Assembly: GCA_019802505.1 (NCBI GenBank)
Contig: JAFMOC010000192.1
Coordinates: 474,501 to 538,500, forward strand
Direction of reading: 5' to 3'
DNA from: Corydoras sp. C115
Taxonomy: Eukaryota > Chordata > Actinopteri > Siluriformes > Callichthyidae
DNA: 64,000 nt
Position numbers and translations under genes: made by a program. Of the stretch, positions 12,804 to 25,517 are shown piece after piece. The number at the start of each line of letters is the position of its first letter. Positions within the stretch are counted from its first letter, which is position 1. Under the pieces are notes generated by a model. The model ran no database searches, was not told the origin of the DNA, and was given only the letters and a program-made list of their open reading frames with translations.

Positions 12804-13019
12804 GAACACTACAATTCAGTAATTAATCAGCTACAATGTAGAATTTTCTAACCTGATCATTATTCTGTCCTACACTCCCCCCCCCCCTTTTATTATTTTT
12901 ATTTTTTGTATTACATACATAGAGGTTCTTCAACTAATTTGACTTACACATCATCATCATCATCACTCCACAATATGGCACATTTTACCTCATTTTGTGT
13001 TTGAAATCTGATGGCAGTG

Positions 13020-13110
13020 GTGGATTTCCCCATGCCCATCCAGGGGATAAAGTTTCAGGCGCTGGGCAGATACATCCAGGACAGTGTGCCAATCTATCAT
13101 TGGGCACATC
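13020..13110 (-). mobile_element. V-SINE fragment
   Basis: ttccccatgcccatccagg and caggcgctgggcagataca match the 3' half of the minus-strand V-SINE. Both ends are missing. Confidence 0.7.
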
Positions 13111-13830
13111 TAGGACTTTCCTGCAAGAGGTGGCAGATGCAACTGTATGATCTTTTGTGCAACAAGGTTGAAAATATCACAGTGGTGAATAAATTAATTT
13201 TACAGTATAAATTATCTGATCAGCATAATAATCAGAGTGCCAAAAACTTTAAAATGCAATTTTAATATGTGGAATGTTTCATTAATATAATACTAATTTC
13301 TCCAGAAGTTTTTACTAAATTTAACTTTTCTTAATTGGTCTTTCTTCACACAAAATATGTCATTATATAACTCTATGTACACAATTGAGACATTGGACAC
13401 TAAGGTTTAAATTGCAGGTTTACACTTTGGTAACCAGGTGAACTGGAGCAACATATCAGTGATTTGTTTACCTCACATTACAGGTGGCTTAAGACAATAA
13501 AACTACTCAAATAACTTTAATATGCCAGTAAAGCACGTGGTTAGGTGCATTTTTTTTTTTTTTTTTTTTTTACCTTAAAGGTATATGTTTAAAACACTGT
13601 GGTTATCACAAATACAACAATTTCTGCAAACCACACTTGGTACAGTGTAGCATTTTAAAGATTTTATATACACTAAACATATCAAGCGAATTTGTTATAT
13701 ATTTAAATGCAATAATTAATTATTATAATTATAATTAATATAGAAAGAGAAATTTTTTATCGAGTGCAGGGACCTGATGCACCTCTAATATGTTAGTAGT
13801 TTATTTGTTAATGTATCGGCTTCTGTCCTG

Positions 13831-14001
<171 letters not shown>

Positions 14002-14263
14002 TGTATTTTTTAACCCTAAAAATTAACTGCTTTTAGTTACAAGTACAACAATATGTTAATTGCCAGGTTTCTTTGTTGTGTTTTTGTGTTATGGTGATAC
14101 TCTAAGCTCCCTTTTATCTAACATGTCTGAAATGTAGACTGCTAATGAGATGTCAGAGATAAATGACTTGACACTTTCTGACAAAGTTGCATTGTAGCAT
14201 TGAATAGATGTACCACAGGTCTGCATCGCCTGGTTTCACTGTTTGTTTGCAGGAGAAAGGAGA

Positions 14264-14271
14264 GTATAAAT
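14264..14271 (+). promoter_or_regulatory. Possible TATA box for pkhd1l1
   Basis: gtataaatgg lies about 670 bp before the pkhd1l1 start codon, in a less repetitive patch (14210-14330). It would need a long 5' UTR or an upstream untranslated exon. This is a weak call. Confidence 0.25.
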
Positions 14272-14940
14272 GGTGTAAGCTCTACTGTGCTTTTGCACAT
14301 TTACATGGTACCTTAGAGAATATACAGGTATTTATATACAGGTAATATTATTAGTATAAAAATAATATTTATTATTATTATTATTATTATTAATTAGCGA
14401 AATAAACTTTTTTTAACTGAGCTCGTTATTTTTCTTTTTCTTTGACCTCCCTTTATTTTTCATTTGGTTGTTTGATGTAACATGTTAAACCAGTATTTAA
14501 TTATAATACATAAATTTCATCTATGTGGTGTTTGTGTGTAATACAGCCCTAATACAGTTAATAATAATAATTTATATTCTAATATATATTTTTTTTTTAT
14601 AATTTAGCAAGTATTTTGTTTTCAGGGTTTGTAATGACATAAGGTTTTATAAATAATAATAACTTTGGAATTAAATCTTAACCTATAGAATCTAAAGCTA
14701 TGTAACCTTTTTATTTAAACTTTATTCAGAAGGGTCCCTACCTATAAATCAGTGTATTATAAACCTATTTGTTACTTTTACTTTTGCAGCTGCTGTACAA
14801 GAAAACATATCTGTTTACATGTTTTTTTTTCTTTTGTTAAATACAGGTACAGGTACACTGTTCACTCTAAGCCTATAGCACAATAGCAAATTGTAAGTTA
14901 GATGTGTCTCTATGGGGGCACTTAACTGAAATCAGTCGTA

Positions 14941-17341
14941 ATGTGGCACATTTTAGCTCACTTTGTGCTCTGGATTTTGCTGGCTCTACAAAATTCAGGT
15001 AACAACTCAGTTCACTCCCAAGCTCTACATTTATTTTCATACAACGTCTAGTGTTACGTTACAAAGTAAGATCATTTGAATAAGTGATTTTTTCTTTGCT
15101 CTTTGTCATGCATACAAGTTTTACATAATATAAATATAGAAATATTAAATTAACCGGACTAGTTCGGTGTTAGGTAATATTATATGCAAAAGAATTGTGT
15201 TTCAGTTAAATTTTGCAGTTAAAGTACTTTTTAAATATTGTGATCCAGTTTTTCTGGATTTTCAATAGGCTCTGTTGTTCATGTTTTCAAAGAAAATTAC
15301 GTTTTAAACCAATAATAATGATTGAAAATCAGTACATTTAAAGAATTCTCTTTTTTACAAATAAAGAATAAATGCTTTTTAAAATCACAGTAGATCTTTT
15401 AGTATTATATCAAACTGTTTATGATTTTAACTCATTTAAATAATTTGCTTTGTGTTTTCTGAAACATCTTTATAATGAATGTAAAATATGAATATGCAAA
15501 CTATTCTCTGTTTAAGGCACTAATTATTATTAAGTATTATAAATTATGTACAATTGGTTAAAACAAATATGACCACAGCTTTAGGTCTATCATTTAGCAT
15601 TTGTGGTATTATGAACATGGTGTTGGAAAATGTATTTGCTTGTTTAACCTATATGGTGGTTTAATCTTTTTAGAAGCACAAAGTATCCAGAGGGTCACTC
15701 CAAAGTTGGGTAGCACAAATGGAGCAACACGACTGACTATTGAAGGAACTGGTAAGAACTTAATTTTTTTAAAAAAGGCAATTAGTGAAAACACGCCTAT
15801 AATATTATGCATAAGTGAACTCTTCATACACTGTAAAGGAACTTAAAAACGTACTTGCATGCATTTCCTGTAGGTTTCGCCCAACAAAGTCAGTTCAGTT
15901 TTGATTCCAGCAACCCAGACATCGGCAATTATGTGACTTTGGTGTCCAGAACCAGGTCTTTTCCCTGTGATGTTGAGAGAGATGCCAGCCTCTCCACTAA
16001 AATAACATGCTACACCAGGTAAAATAAAAATAAAAATGTTAAATTAGGCTCATTTTATAAAGAATATGTCATTCTGAGATTTCAAAGCATTAGACTTTTG
16101 ATTATTTAGATGGTGTGGGTCTCCTCCCACATTCTGCTAGACAAATTTGAGGGAATAAATAGCCACTTTAAATTATTTCTTGTAACTGTTTCTGTAGAAA
16201 AGTAATTAGAGAAAACACATTTGATGCTGTCAAGTTATTAAACTCTTAATTACAAAAAAAAGATAATTCCATGAAGAAGTCCATTTCCGAACTACAAATA
16301 GAATCTTTGGATTCCGATTTTTTTAACTAAGACGGGCTTATCAGACACTGCACTTTTGCAGTTGCTGGTTGTTGCATCCACATTTTGTCATTTATCAGAT
16401 GCTTTTATTCAATGTGAGACGTACAAGTGAAAAATAAGTCAGTAAGTTAGAGAGAAACCAGTTGAGCTAAGATATATCAGTACTGATAATCTGCCAACCG
16501 AGACTTTCCTCACCATGTTTATTTTAACAAGTGGTTTTGGAGGAAATGTGTCTTGGGTTGTTTCTTAAAAATGCTGAATGACACAGCATTATGGACAAAG
16601 TTAGGTCATCCACCATTTAGCAATGGCCACAGTTGTCACTAGAATGCAATGGATGTGTCCCTTTCCTGTAGGCCAGAGTCTCAGAGACCTCAATACTATA
16701 TTAAAATAAAAAGATTTTTACTGAATATGATATAATAAGGCACGGTGACTTAGTGGTTAGCACGTTCGCCTCTCAGCACTAGGGATTCCCGGTTCAAATC
16801 CGCATCTGGGTGGAGTTTCCATGTTCTCCCCATGTCCGCGTGGGTTTCCTCCGGGTTCTCCGGTTTCCTCCCACAGTCCAAAAACATGGATCAAGTCAAT
16901 TGAATTCTCCAAATTGCCCCATATAGAGTGTGTCTGTGTGAGTGAGTGTGTGCCCAGCGATGGATTGGCGCCCTGTCCTGGGTCTATCTGCCCAGCACCC
17001 GAAACGTTCTCCCCTGGATGGGCATGGGGAACCCCACCGCGACCCTAATAGAGGATAAAGCGGAAGATAATGAATGAATGAATGAATGATATAATAAGCA
17101 GTGCTGATAAAATGAACTGTGTGTGTAGAAACAACAAGTGTTATTTATAAAGTGGACAGAAAAGGGTTTATGTAAAGTTTGATTAAATGGTGATGTTTAG
17201 TATGTTAATATTAAGGAGTTCTGCTTTTTCAGGGCAATGCCAGAGGATGACTATGAGGTCCATGTAAAAGTGGATGGTGTTCCAATTCCATCAAGTGCCA
17301 TTTGTAATGGATATTCATGGCATTACTGGTGCATATTCTAT
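14941..17341 (+). other. pkhd1l1: pkhd1l1 exons 1-4: signal peptide and IPT/TIG 1
   Basis: Exons: 14941-14998, 15674-15751, 15874-16018, 17233-17341 (residues ~1-130). The start MWHILAHFVLWILLALQNSG is a typical secretory signal peptide, which supports this ATG. IPT/TIG 1 begins with IQRVTPKLGSTNGATRLTI, the usual sign of the fold (variable-P-x-x-G-x-x-x-G-G/A-T). RAMPEDDYEVHV in exon 4 matches the human protein closely. Intron 1 (14999-15673) is AT-rich without a clear repeat; intron 3 holds a full V-SINE. Confidence 0.9.
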
Positions 17342-20300
17342 GTAAGTTGCTGAATGATTTAGACATTAAATATAGCAAATATATCAGTTGTACCTGTCAT
17401 TTGTCTTTTATGCAGATATACCTTAATAATGTAGTTTGTAGATATGTAAATGATTGTTATTTATTGATAGACACGCTGGTATAGCACACCCACCATCCAA
17501 AAGATCACACCTGTGACTGGTCCTCCAGGTACAATGTTTTTTTGTGCTAAGAAATTAACAGGGTGTAATCACATGGCAATATTAAAACAAATTTAAAATC
17601 TTTTAACAAATATCAGGCACTCTACTGAGAGTTCGAGGAAGAATTTATACTGATGTCTACGGCAGCAATACAGCTCTAAGCTCTAATGGCCGTGATGTGA
17701 GATTCTTACGGTAGTGAATATTTATATATTATATTGTATATTATGTTAATTTATATATATATATTTTTAAAGCAAAACCAATAATTAGCTCAATAACATG
17801 TTTCAATTTTAAATATGGCTCATTGTATTCTTCTTTACAGAGCATATATTGGGGGGATGCCATGTGATCTTTTACAACCCAATTCGGATAGCCTGTGAGT
17901 ACTAATCAAAGAATAATGTGAAGTAAGTAATTATTTTAATATTTCTCTAATAGTTTTCTCTTGTTTCTCTCAGTTATGGGTTGACTTTGGATTCTGTAAG
18001 CAGTGACTGGGGATATATGAACTGTAAAATGACCGGGACTTATGTCGGTGAGGAGACATCTATGTTTAACAATGCAACATAACTTTTGAAACAATTTCTA
18101 GTGTACCTTGTAATATGTAATTAACCATTTTTCTCCAATTATAGGACATCACAACCTTAGCTACATTCTTGACAATGGATTTGGAAGGTCTGTAATCCAC
18201 TAGTAGGTTATTAAAGTTTCAAGTGTCTGTCCTATATCTTATTGTTTTTATTAAACTCGTGTGTATTTCAGGAGCTTGCCAGATTTTGAAGTCTACCGTG
18301 TGTCCGCGCTCAACAAGCTAGCTATGTTTCAGACCTATGCAGGTACACTTTATGGCTAAATGTATGCAAACAATGTATCTAATGAATACATTTATTTAAG
18401 TAAGTGTATACATTTAGATACATCCTGCAGGAGCATTGAATAATTGAAATTATTTCATCATTTGAAACATTTCAATGATTTTGCAAGCTGTGTGACCCTG
18501 AAATTCTTTATTTGGTGCTCCATATTTGTACTTATATTGCTTAGAAACCTCAGCTATGCAAATACTGACTATTGCTTTTCAGTTGTTGGGTGATATTTTG
18601 TTGTTTGATGTCTCTATACTTCATGCCAATTGTTTTATTACATTTTTTTCACATTTCTTCCAATACTAGTTTAAGTCAAACAAGCAAATATTTCCCTGCA
18701 TCTGTGTCATGTAATGGACATCATGATGGTTGGAAACAAAGTTGCATGTAGAACATGTGCTGAATACTGTAACCAGACCTGTTTTATTATTATTATTTAT
18801 TGTTGTAGAGGTTACTGGAGTATCTCCATCTAAAGGTAGCATACTTGGTGGCACATTGCTCACAATACAAGGGCGCAACTTTGACCAGACAGACCTTCCG
18901 ACATTTGTGTTAGTTGGAGGTAAAGGTTTTAGAAATTTATAAAGCATTAATGCAAATTATTAAACAGTTTTTATGATACTGTTTTGTACAATTTGCCCTA
19001 ATTACAAAATTGTTTGTTTTTTCAAGGTCACGAGTGTGAGGTCCAAAGTGTGACAGATGATACAATCATTTGCAGAACGCCAGAGTACGAATGGAACAAC
19101 ATGACATTATTCCCAGGTTAGCCACCTTCTTTGAAGTCTTATTAAATTTTGTGGTGAATGCTATGAAAAGATAAAAGCCTATGTTTTGCAAGCATATTGT
19201 TCTTTTGAAATCATCCTTTTTGTTGGTTGTACTAACCACTAACCTAGCTTCTGTACAATGTAAAACACACACAACAATGTGGAGCTTAAATTTCAGTCGA
19301 TTCAAGAATGCATTTCACTGTATTGCAAATATTTATGCTTGGCATCATATCTGAAGTTACAGTATATAAATATAAACAGTTGCTAAACAGGATTCAATTC
19401 CCATTCGCAGGTGGCAGAGGTTTCAAAATGGAGATGTGGAATAATAGCCGCCCACAACATTTAGAAGATGTGCTAAACTTCAACTCCAGTCAGCTCGGGT
19501 ACTCTGTCCAGTGGGTGGACTCTCTGTCTTACACATGGCCTATGGAAATGGACTATTTTGTAGCACGATTCAGTGGTTTCTTTGTTCCCATGGAAACGGA
19601 CAATTACTATTTCATTATCAAAGCCGATGACAGAGCACAGCTGTATTTTAGTAAAACTGGTCTTCCACAAGATAAGGTATCTCATAAACTAAACGGTTAA
19701 GGTTTTATAATGCAATGATTAATTTTAAAACTATAAAGCTTTTAATTAATATATTTGGATACTGCATTTTCACTTTCCAAACTTAATATCTGTCCGGAAA
19801 GTTCTCTTACTTTCTTTAAATGGCCTTCAAATGTCTTCCTACAAATTATGTATTATGTAATTGATACGTATATTCCAAATTTCGTTTTGTATTCCATATT
19901 TCCGTTTTGTATTCCCGATTCCCGGTTCAAATCCCCATCTGGGTGGAGTTTCCATGTTCTCCCCGTGGGTTTCCTCCGGGTTCTCCGGTTTCTACAGTCC
20001 AAAAACATGGATCAAGTTAATTGAGTTCTCCAAATTGCCCCATATAGAGTGTGTCTGTGTGCGTGTCTGTGCATGTGAGTGTGTGCCCAGCGATAGATTG
20101 GCACCCTGTCCTGGGTTTATCTGCCCAGTGCCCGAAACATTCTCCCCTGGATGGGCATGGGGAACTACCCCCCCCCCCCCCGACCCTAATATAGGATAAA
20201 GCGGAAGATAATGAATGAATGAAGTAATTAATTAATGAATTAATGAATTTTAGGATGAAAAAAGAATGGCTTCTACGTAATGATCCTAAAAACACCATAC

Positions 20301-23300
20301 CTTGAGACACATGATAAAGGTTTTTACCTTTTACAAACATTTGGTATGAAAAAAAAAGAAAAATCTAGAAGCCTGATAGAATAATGATCAGGTTTAATTA
20401 TACTACAGTGTAGCTGTTCTTTCATTTGTAAGTCGTTTAGGATAAACACGTCTGCTAAATGACTGAATGTAAATGTAATGTAAATGAAAGATACGGCAAG
20501 ACAGCCCAAAAATAGTTGACTTTTTTTTAAAGTGTGTGTGTGTACATGTTTGCATACCATTTTATATTGTTTAATTGTGTCTTTCTGTCTGGACATCTGG
20601 TAAAAGCTTGGTATGTTAAAACAATAACTTTCAAGAGCTTGCGTTTGAATGACAAACATTTTGTTTTTGTTTACTTTCACAAGATAAAAATTGCATACGT
20701 CAATCAGTACAGTCCCAGTTTTTTTATCAGCCCAAATCAGAAGTCCAAGGTTATGTTCTTGGAGGGTGGAAAGCAGTAAGTAAAAAACTTACATATTATT
20801 ATAAATGTTAAAGTTTTTTGTTCTTTGAATTTTTTTCCAATTTCTTTACCGCCTGTCTACAGGTACTACGTTGAGATTCTGTTACAGGAGTATGAAGTTC
20901 TTTCTTCAGTAGATGTGGGACTTTATAAAGAGAGAAGTGTGTTCACTTCACAACAGACTATAGATGCAGTTAATGAGAAGCAGGTCATAACCTCAAGCTA
21001 TACTCTTTTGGATGAGAAGCAGGTTTGTGATTAAAGAGCTGCAGTACACAGATGCACTTTCCCTGTATTGTCTGTTGCTTGATTAGTTACTAGATGCTGT
21101 GTTATGTTCTCATGATTTCAGGTGATTGGTTTTAAGGACTGGACGCCAACCACCCCAGTCCAAGAAGTACAAACAGTGGTTATCAGCAGTAATTGCTTTT
21201 TACTAAGCATTTGTGACTACACATACTACGGCTTTATCTACGGCGCTCACAGAACAGGTTCTGTTGAAACTATGAAAAAAATTAAATATGAGATTTTGTG
21301 GTCAAGATAAAATAACTGAAAAAATCGACTTTAGACAGTGCTTTTATCATAGTTAAAAGCAGCATATTTCAGTACTCTACTGACCGAACTAAGATTCTCC
21401 ATTATGCTACAGGGCCGATTCCCGTAAGCGCACCTGCAGAAGTGGTCCAGACTGAACTGAATGCTCTCTGGACCATTGCACCCGACACAGTCAATGTTAC
21501 AAAGCAGCAGCTGGACAAACAATCACAGTATACCATTACTTTCAATTCTCTCAGAGGTATGTTAATAAACATTACCACAGAATGAGTGTGCACTTCCTGT
21601 ATGTATACTTTTTTTAATGTATTTTATAACTTTTATAATTGATTAATATTTTTTTTTAATAAATAAATTACTTTGTAATGTTACCAAATGCAGAGGCAGT
21701 CATTAAAACATACTAAGAATCATAGAAACATACAAACATCCATCAGTTTCCTAATTGAAATAAGAAGCACTCAAAAAATACATTGTATATAAAAATGTGT
21801 TATTAAACGTTTTAAATGGCTGTATGGCCAGGTGCCTTATCCACCTTTAAGACCCACACACTTGACTCTCTTGAATTCAGTGATTAGGATGTGTGTCCAA
21901 AAATTTTGTCCACATTGTGTATTAAAATAAATCCATCCATTATCTTCCGCTTTATCCTATATTAGGGTCGCGGGGGGGGGTTCCCTATGCCCATCCAGGG
22001 GAAAACGTTTCGGGCGCTGGGCAGATAGACCCAGGACAGGGTGCCAATCTATCACTGGGCACACAGACTCACACACTCTATATGGGGCAATTTAGAGAAC
22101 TCATTTGACTTGATCCGTGTTTTTGGACTGTGGGAGGAAACCGGAGAACTCGGAGGAAACCCACGTGGACACGGGGAGAACATGGAAACTCCACCCACAT
22201 GTGGATTCGAACCGGGAATCCCTAGTGCTGAGAGGCGAATATGCTAACCACTAAGCCACTGTGCCGCCCTCGTATTAAAAAATATATGTTTTAATTAACT
22301 GAAAAGAGGCAATTTATTTAGCATTTAACTATTAAAAATCTATTGAATTCATACTTAATTTAAAATATAAATAGATTCTTATAAAAATAATAGCTTAAAG
22401 AGACAAACCCATAGCCTCAAAACTGATGTAAACTATATAATACATTGGTATTTTATCTGAACATGAGAGGTTTACTAATCACACATTTCTCATATGATAT
22501 ATTTGTATAAATGTTTTTGCATATTCATGCCATTGTTTTCATTGCAGGTGATTTTGAAATGCTTCAGTACTGGACAGATGGATCAGATCTTAACATAACT
22601 GTAACAGAGGACACTAAAGGAAAAGCTGATCTCAATACATTTACCCTTTTGCTGAATGGCATTCCATCCAGCCCTCTGCCATATAATGCATCAGAGAACG
22701 AGGTCTGTAATATTTTTTCACAAAACAACAATTGTACTTAGGGCACAAGGACACTAGTTCTAATAATTCTTCAACTAATTCAAAACTCTGCTGCCCAACC
22801 CGTGTTTAACCATCCCAAGCGAACTCATGTCACTCCATTACTCACTTCCCTCCATTGGCTCCCTGTAGCTGCTCGCATTCAGTACAAGTCGCTGACTTTG
22901 GCATACAGAACCATTTCTGGATCTTCCCCCTCCTACCTTCACTCTATCTTTTCAAAATACACTCCGACTCGTTCACTTCGCTCCAGTGATGATTGCCGCC
23001 TGGCGATTTCACCTCACCGAGGAGCTAATTCTCACTCTGTGGCGTTCACCACTGCAAAATGGTGGAACGATCTTCCCAACTCTGTCCGTAAGGCAGAATC
23101 ACTAAACAGTTTTAAGAAACTACTGAAGACGCATCTCTTTAACAAATACCTGTTGTAGTAATAAATAAAAATAAATAAATATAATTAAAAAAAAGGAAAA
23201 GAGGGATGGGCCGCAGCATCGAATAACAATCAGGTTTGATGAATTTACAGTATAGTAGTATAGTATAGTTTTCTCCATGGCTTCTGATTTGTGGTGTTCT

Positions 23301-25475
23301 CATTTGTAAGTCGCTTTGGATATAAGAGTCTGCTTAATGACTAAATGTAATGTATGTAAATGTAATTCACAATTCAATATTATATATATTGGATGTATTT
23401 CTATTTTTACAACTAAATACATTTCTTTATTGTTTTATAAATAGTTGAACTATATGCTGTTTTATAAGTTACTTATTCATTTCCTAAGCCATATTTTGAT
23501 CTGTTGTGAAGCCTATTCCAGCACTCATTGGATTTAGGCAAAATAATTATGCAAACGTCATTCCTAGCACAGACAAACACATGCATGCAAACATTCACAC
23601 CTAGCTGTAATTTAGTGTCTAAAATTAACCACCTAGCATAAGTATGGACTTTAGGAGAGAACCCATGCAGATACATGAAGGAAAAAACTATTTTGCTTTA
23701 CAGTGATTCATACCACAGCTAAATTGTTGTAGGATGAAATCATTAATCACTCAGCCACCATGTTGTACTTTTATGGGAGACTGTGCTCGTCTTGTTTATT
23801 TTAGGTGACGTCTGCTCTGTATGCCATGGTGTCTGCTGAATGCCCTAATGAGGTCATAAATGTGGAAAATTCTGAAGTGAAATATTTTAAAGACTATGAG
23901 AGCATCATCACAGGAGTAAGTGCAAGATGTTTATCAGATTTAATTATAAAATGTTTCAAAGCTGTAAATGTAACCTGACATTTTTTTTGCAGAGACATGT
24001 TTACACTTTCATGTGCATTTAAAGATTACGCCAAATGTGTACATGTCTCATGCAAAGATGGTACACCTAAAATACCTACCTTTTAGAATGTATCTAAATA
24101 TGACCTTTTAATGCAAATCTTAAAAAATATTATAAAATTATAATTAAAGTTATTTGCTAAAATAAGCCTTATATATTAATATGCTTATTATTATTTATCA
24201 TATCTTCAATCAGCTATTACATACATTCCAGTCTGTACAAGTTCCACTGTATGTTCAATTTTGGCAAATAAATACTAAAATGTTAGAATTTAATTAGAGG
24301 CTCGATATTACATATTTAAACTTAATAAATGAATCAATCAAAAATTTAAATTTAAACAGGGGTGCTCAAACATTTAGATTTGCTTGTATTACTGATATAA
24401 TCTAAAAAATAATAGAAATTGAAAATGACCTCAACCATAACTTTATTAACTGAAGTTTTTTCCGACTATTAGTTCTCAGGTGATTTAAGTACTAGAGGAA
24501 CACGGGTTGACAAAACAGAGCCATTCTGTGGACGCTGGTCAATCATGAATCCAGCTGTTTTGTTCAGGTCAGATGATTTAACTACATCTGGAACCACTTA
24601 TGGACCAGTACCACTTCAACTATATGGCACTGTAAGTACCTGCATGTATTTATTATATAACTGCAATTTCACAATTATTTTTTAAATGCTTTGATGTGCT
24701 TCCCCCCCCCCTTTTAGCTCTGTTTTGCCTACAAAGGGTCCCTAAAAAATGTAGTGGAAGTGGTCTTTACTTACCAGAACCGTGGAGTTACTAATACTGC
24801 TACAGCTTCAGTCCCAGTAGTATTTGAAACAGGGAATATGTAAGTAAAAATAAATCATAAATCAGACTAATACTAGATATAAGGAAAAATCTAAATGATA
24901 ATAATAATATCTGGTTATATTTTAATTTTATCCAATGCAACTTACAAGTACGAAAAAAATGTGTGATAATGCAAAACACAATATTTTTAATTGCAGATGG
25001 AAATATGTCTGCATTGAGCTTTTGTCCAGTCTGCAGGCAAGCTATGCAGGAAGTAATTATAAACTCCTGGAACTGCATTTGTACAGAAGTACGGACAATT
25101 TTTACATAGATGCAGTCCAGCTCAGAACAACAGCAACAGTATATGACCCCAATGGTGCCTAAAACTTTTAGAAACAGATTTTTCTAAAAATACTTTTTAC
25201 ACTATTATTACTCTTTTTAAATTATGTATGTATATCCTAAATTTGGTGTTTGCTTTTAGTTGTTTTCGCAAAGAGAAGACCTCCTGCCCTGATGGATCAA
25301 TTTTTGGAGAGGATCACTGTGCAGAAACTGGACAATGCTTCTAGTGTCAGTTATGAGATCACAGCCACACCATATAATTGTGCCTTTGATTTTCCTCTAA
25401 TACAAGTGGCCTTCTTAAAGGTATAATTGAGTTTGCACATATACATATAGTTCAAAAGATGGCAGAGTAGAATCT

Positions 25476-25517
<42 letters not shown>

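Larger units (their letters stand above)
19411..21022 (+). other. pkhd1l1: pkhd1l1 exons 13-15: PA14 domain
   Basis: Exons 19411-19676, 20684-20775, 20863-21022 (residues ~329-501). FVARFSGFFVPMETDNYYF, then KADDRAQLYFS and YYVEILLQEYEVLSSVDVGL, are PA14 hallmarks; in other proteins the fold is a carbohydrate-binding or adhesion module. DAVNEKQVI matches the human sequence just after the domain. Intron 13 carries a 5'-truncated V-SINE and a LINE tail fragment. Confidence 0.9.

Noticed and set aside
22802..23158. 118-residue open frame that could look like a host gene
   Set aside because: The sequence is the C-terminal end of a LINE reverse transcriptase followed by the LINE 3' tail, inside pkhd1l1 intron 18.
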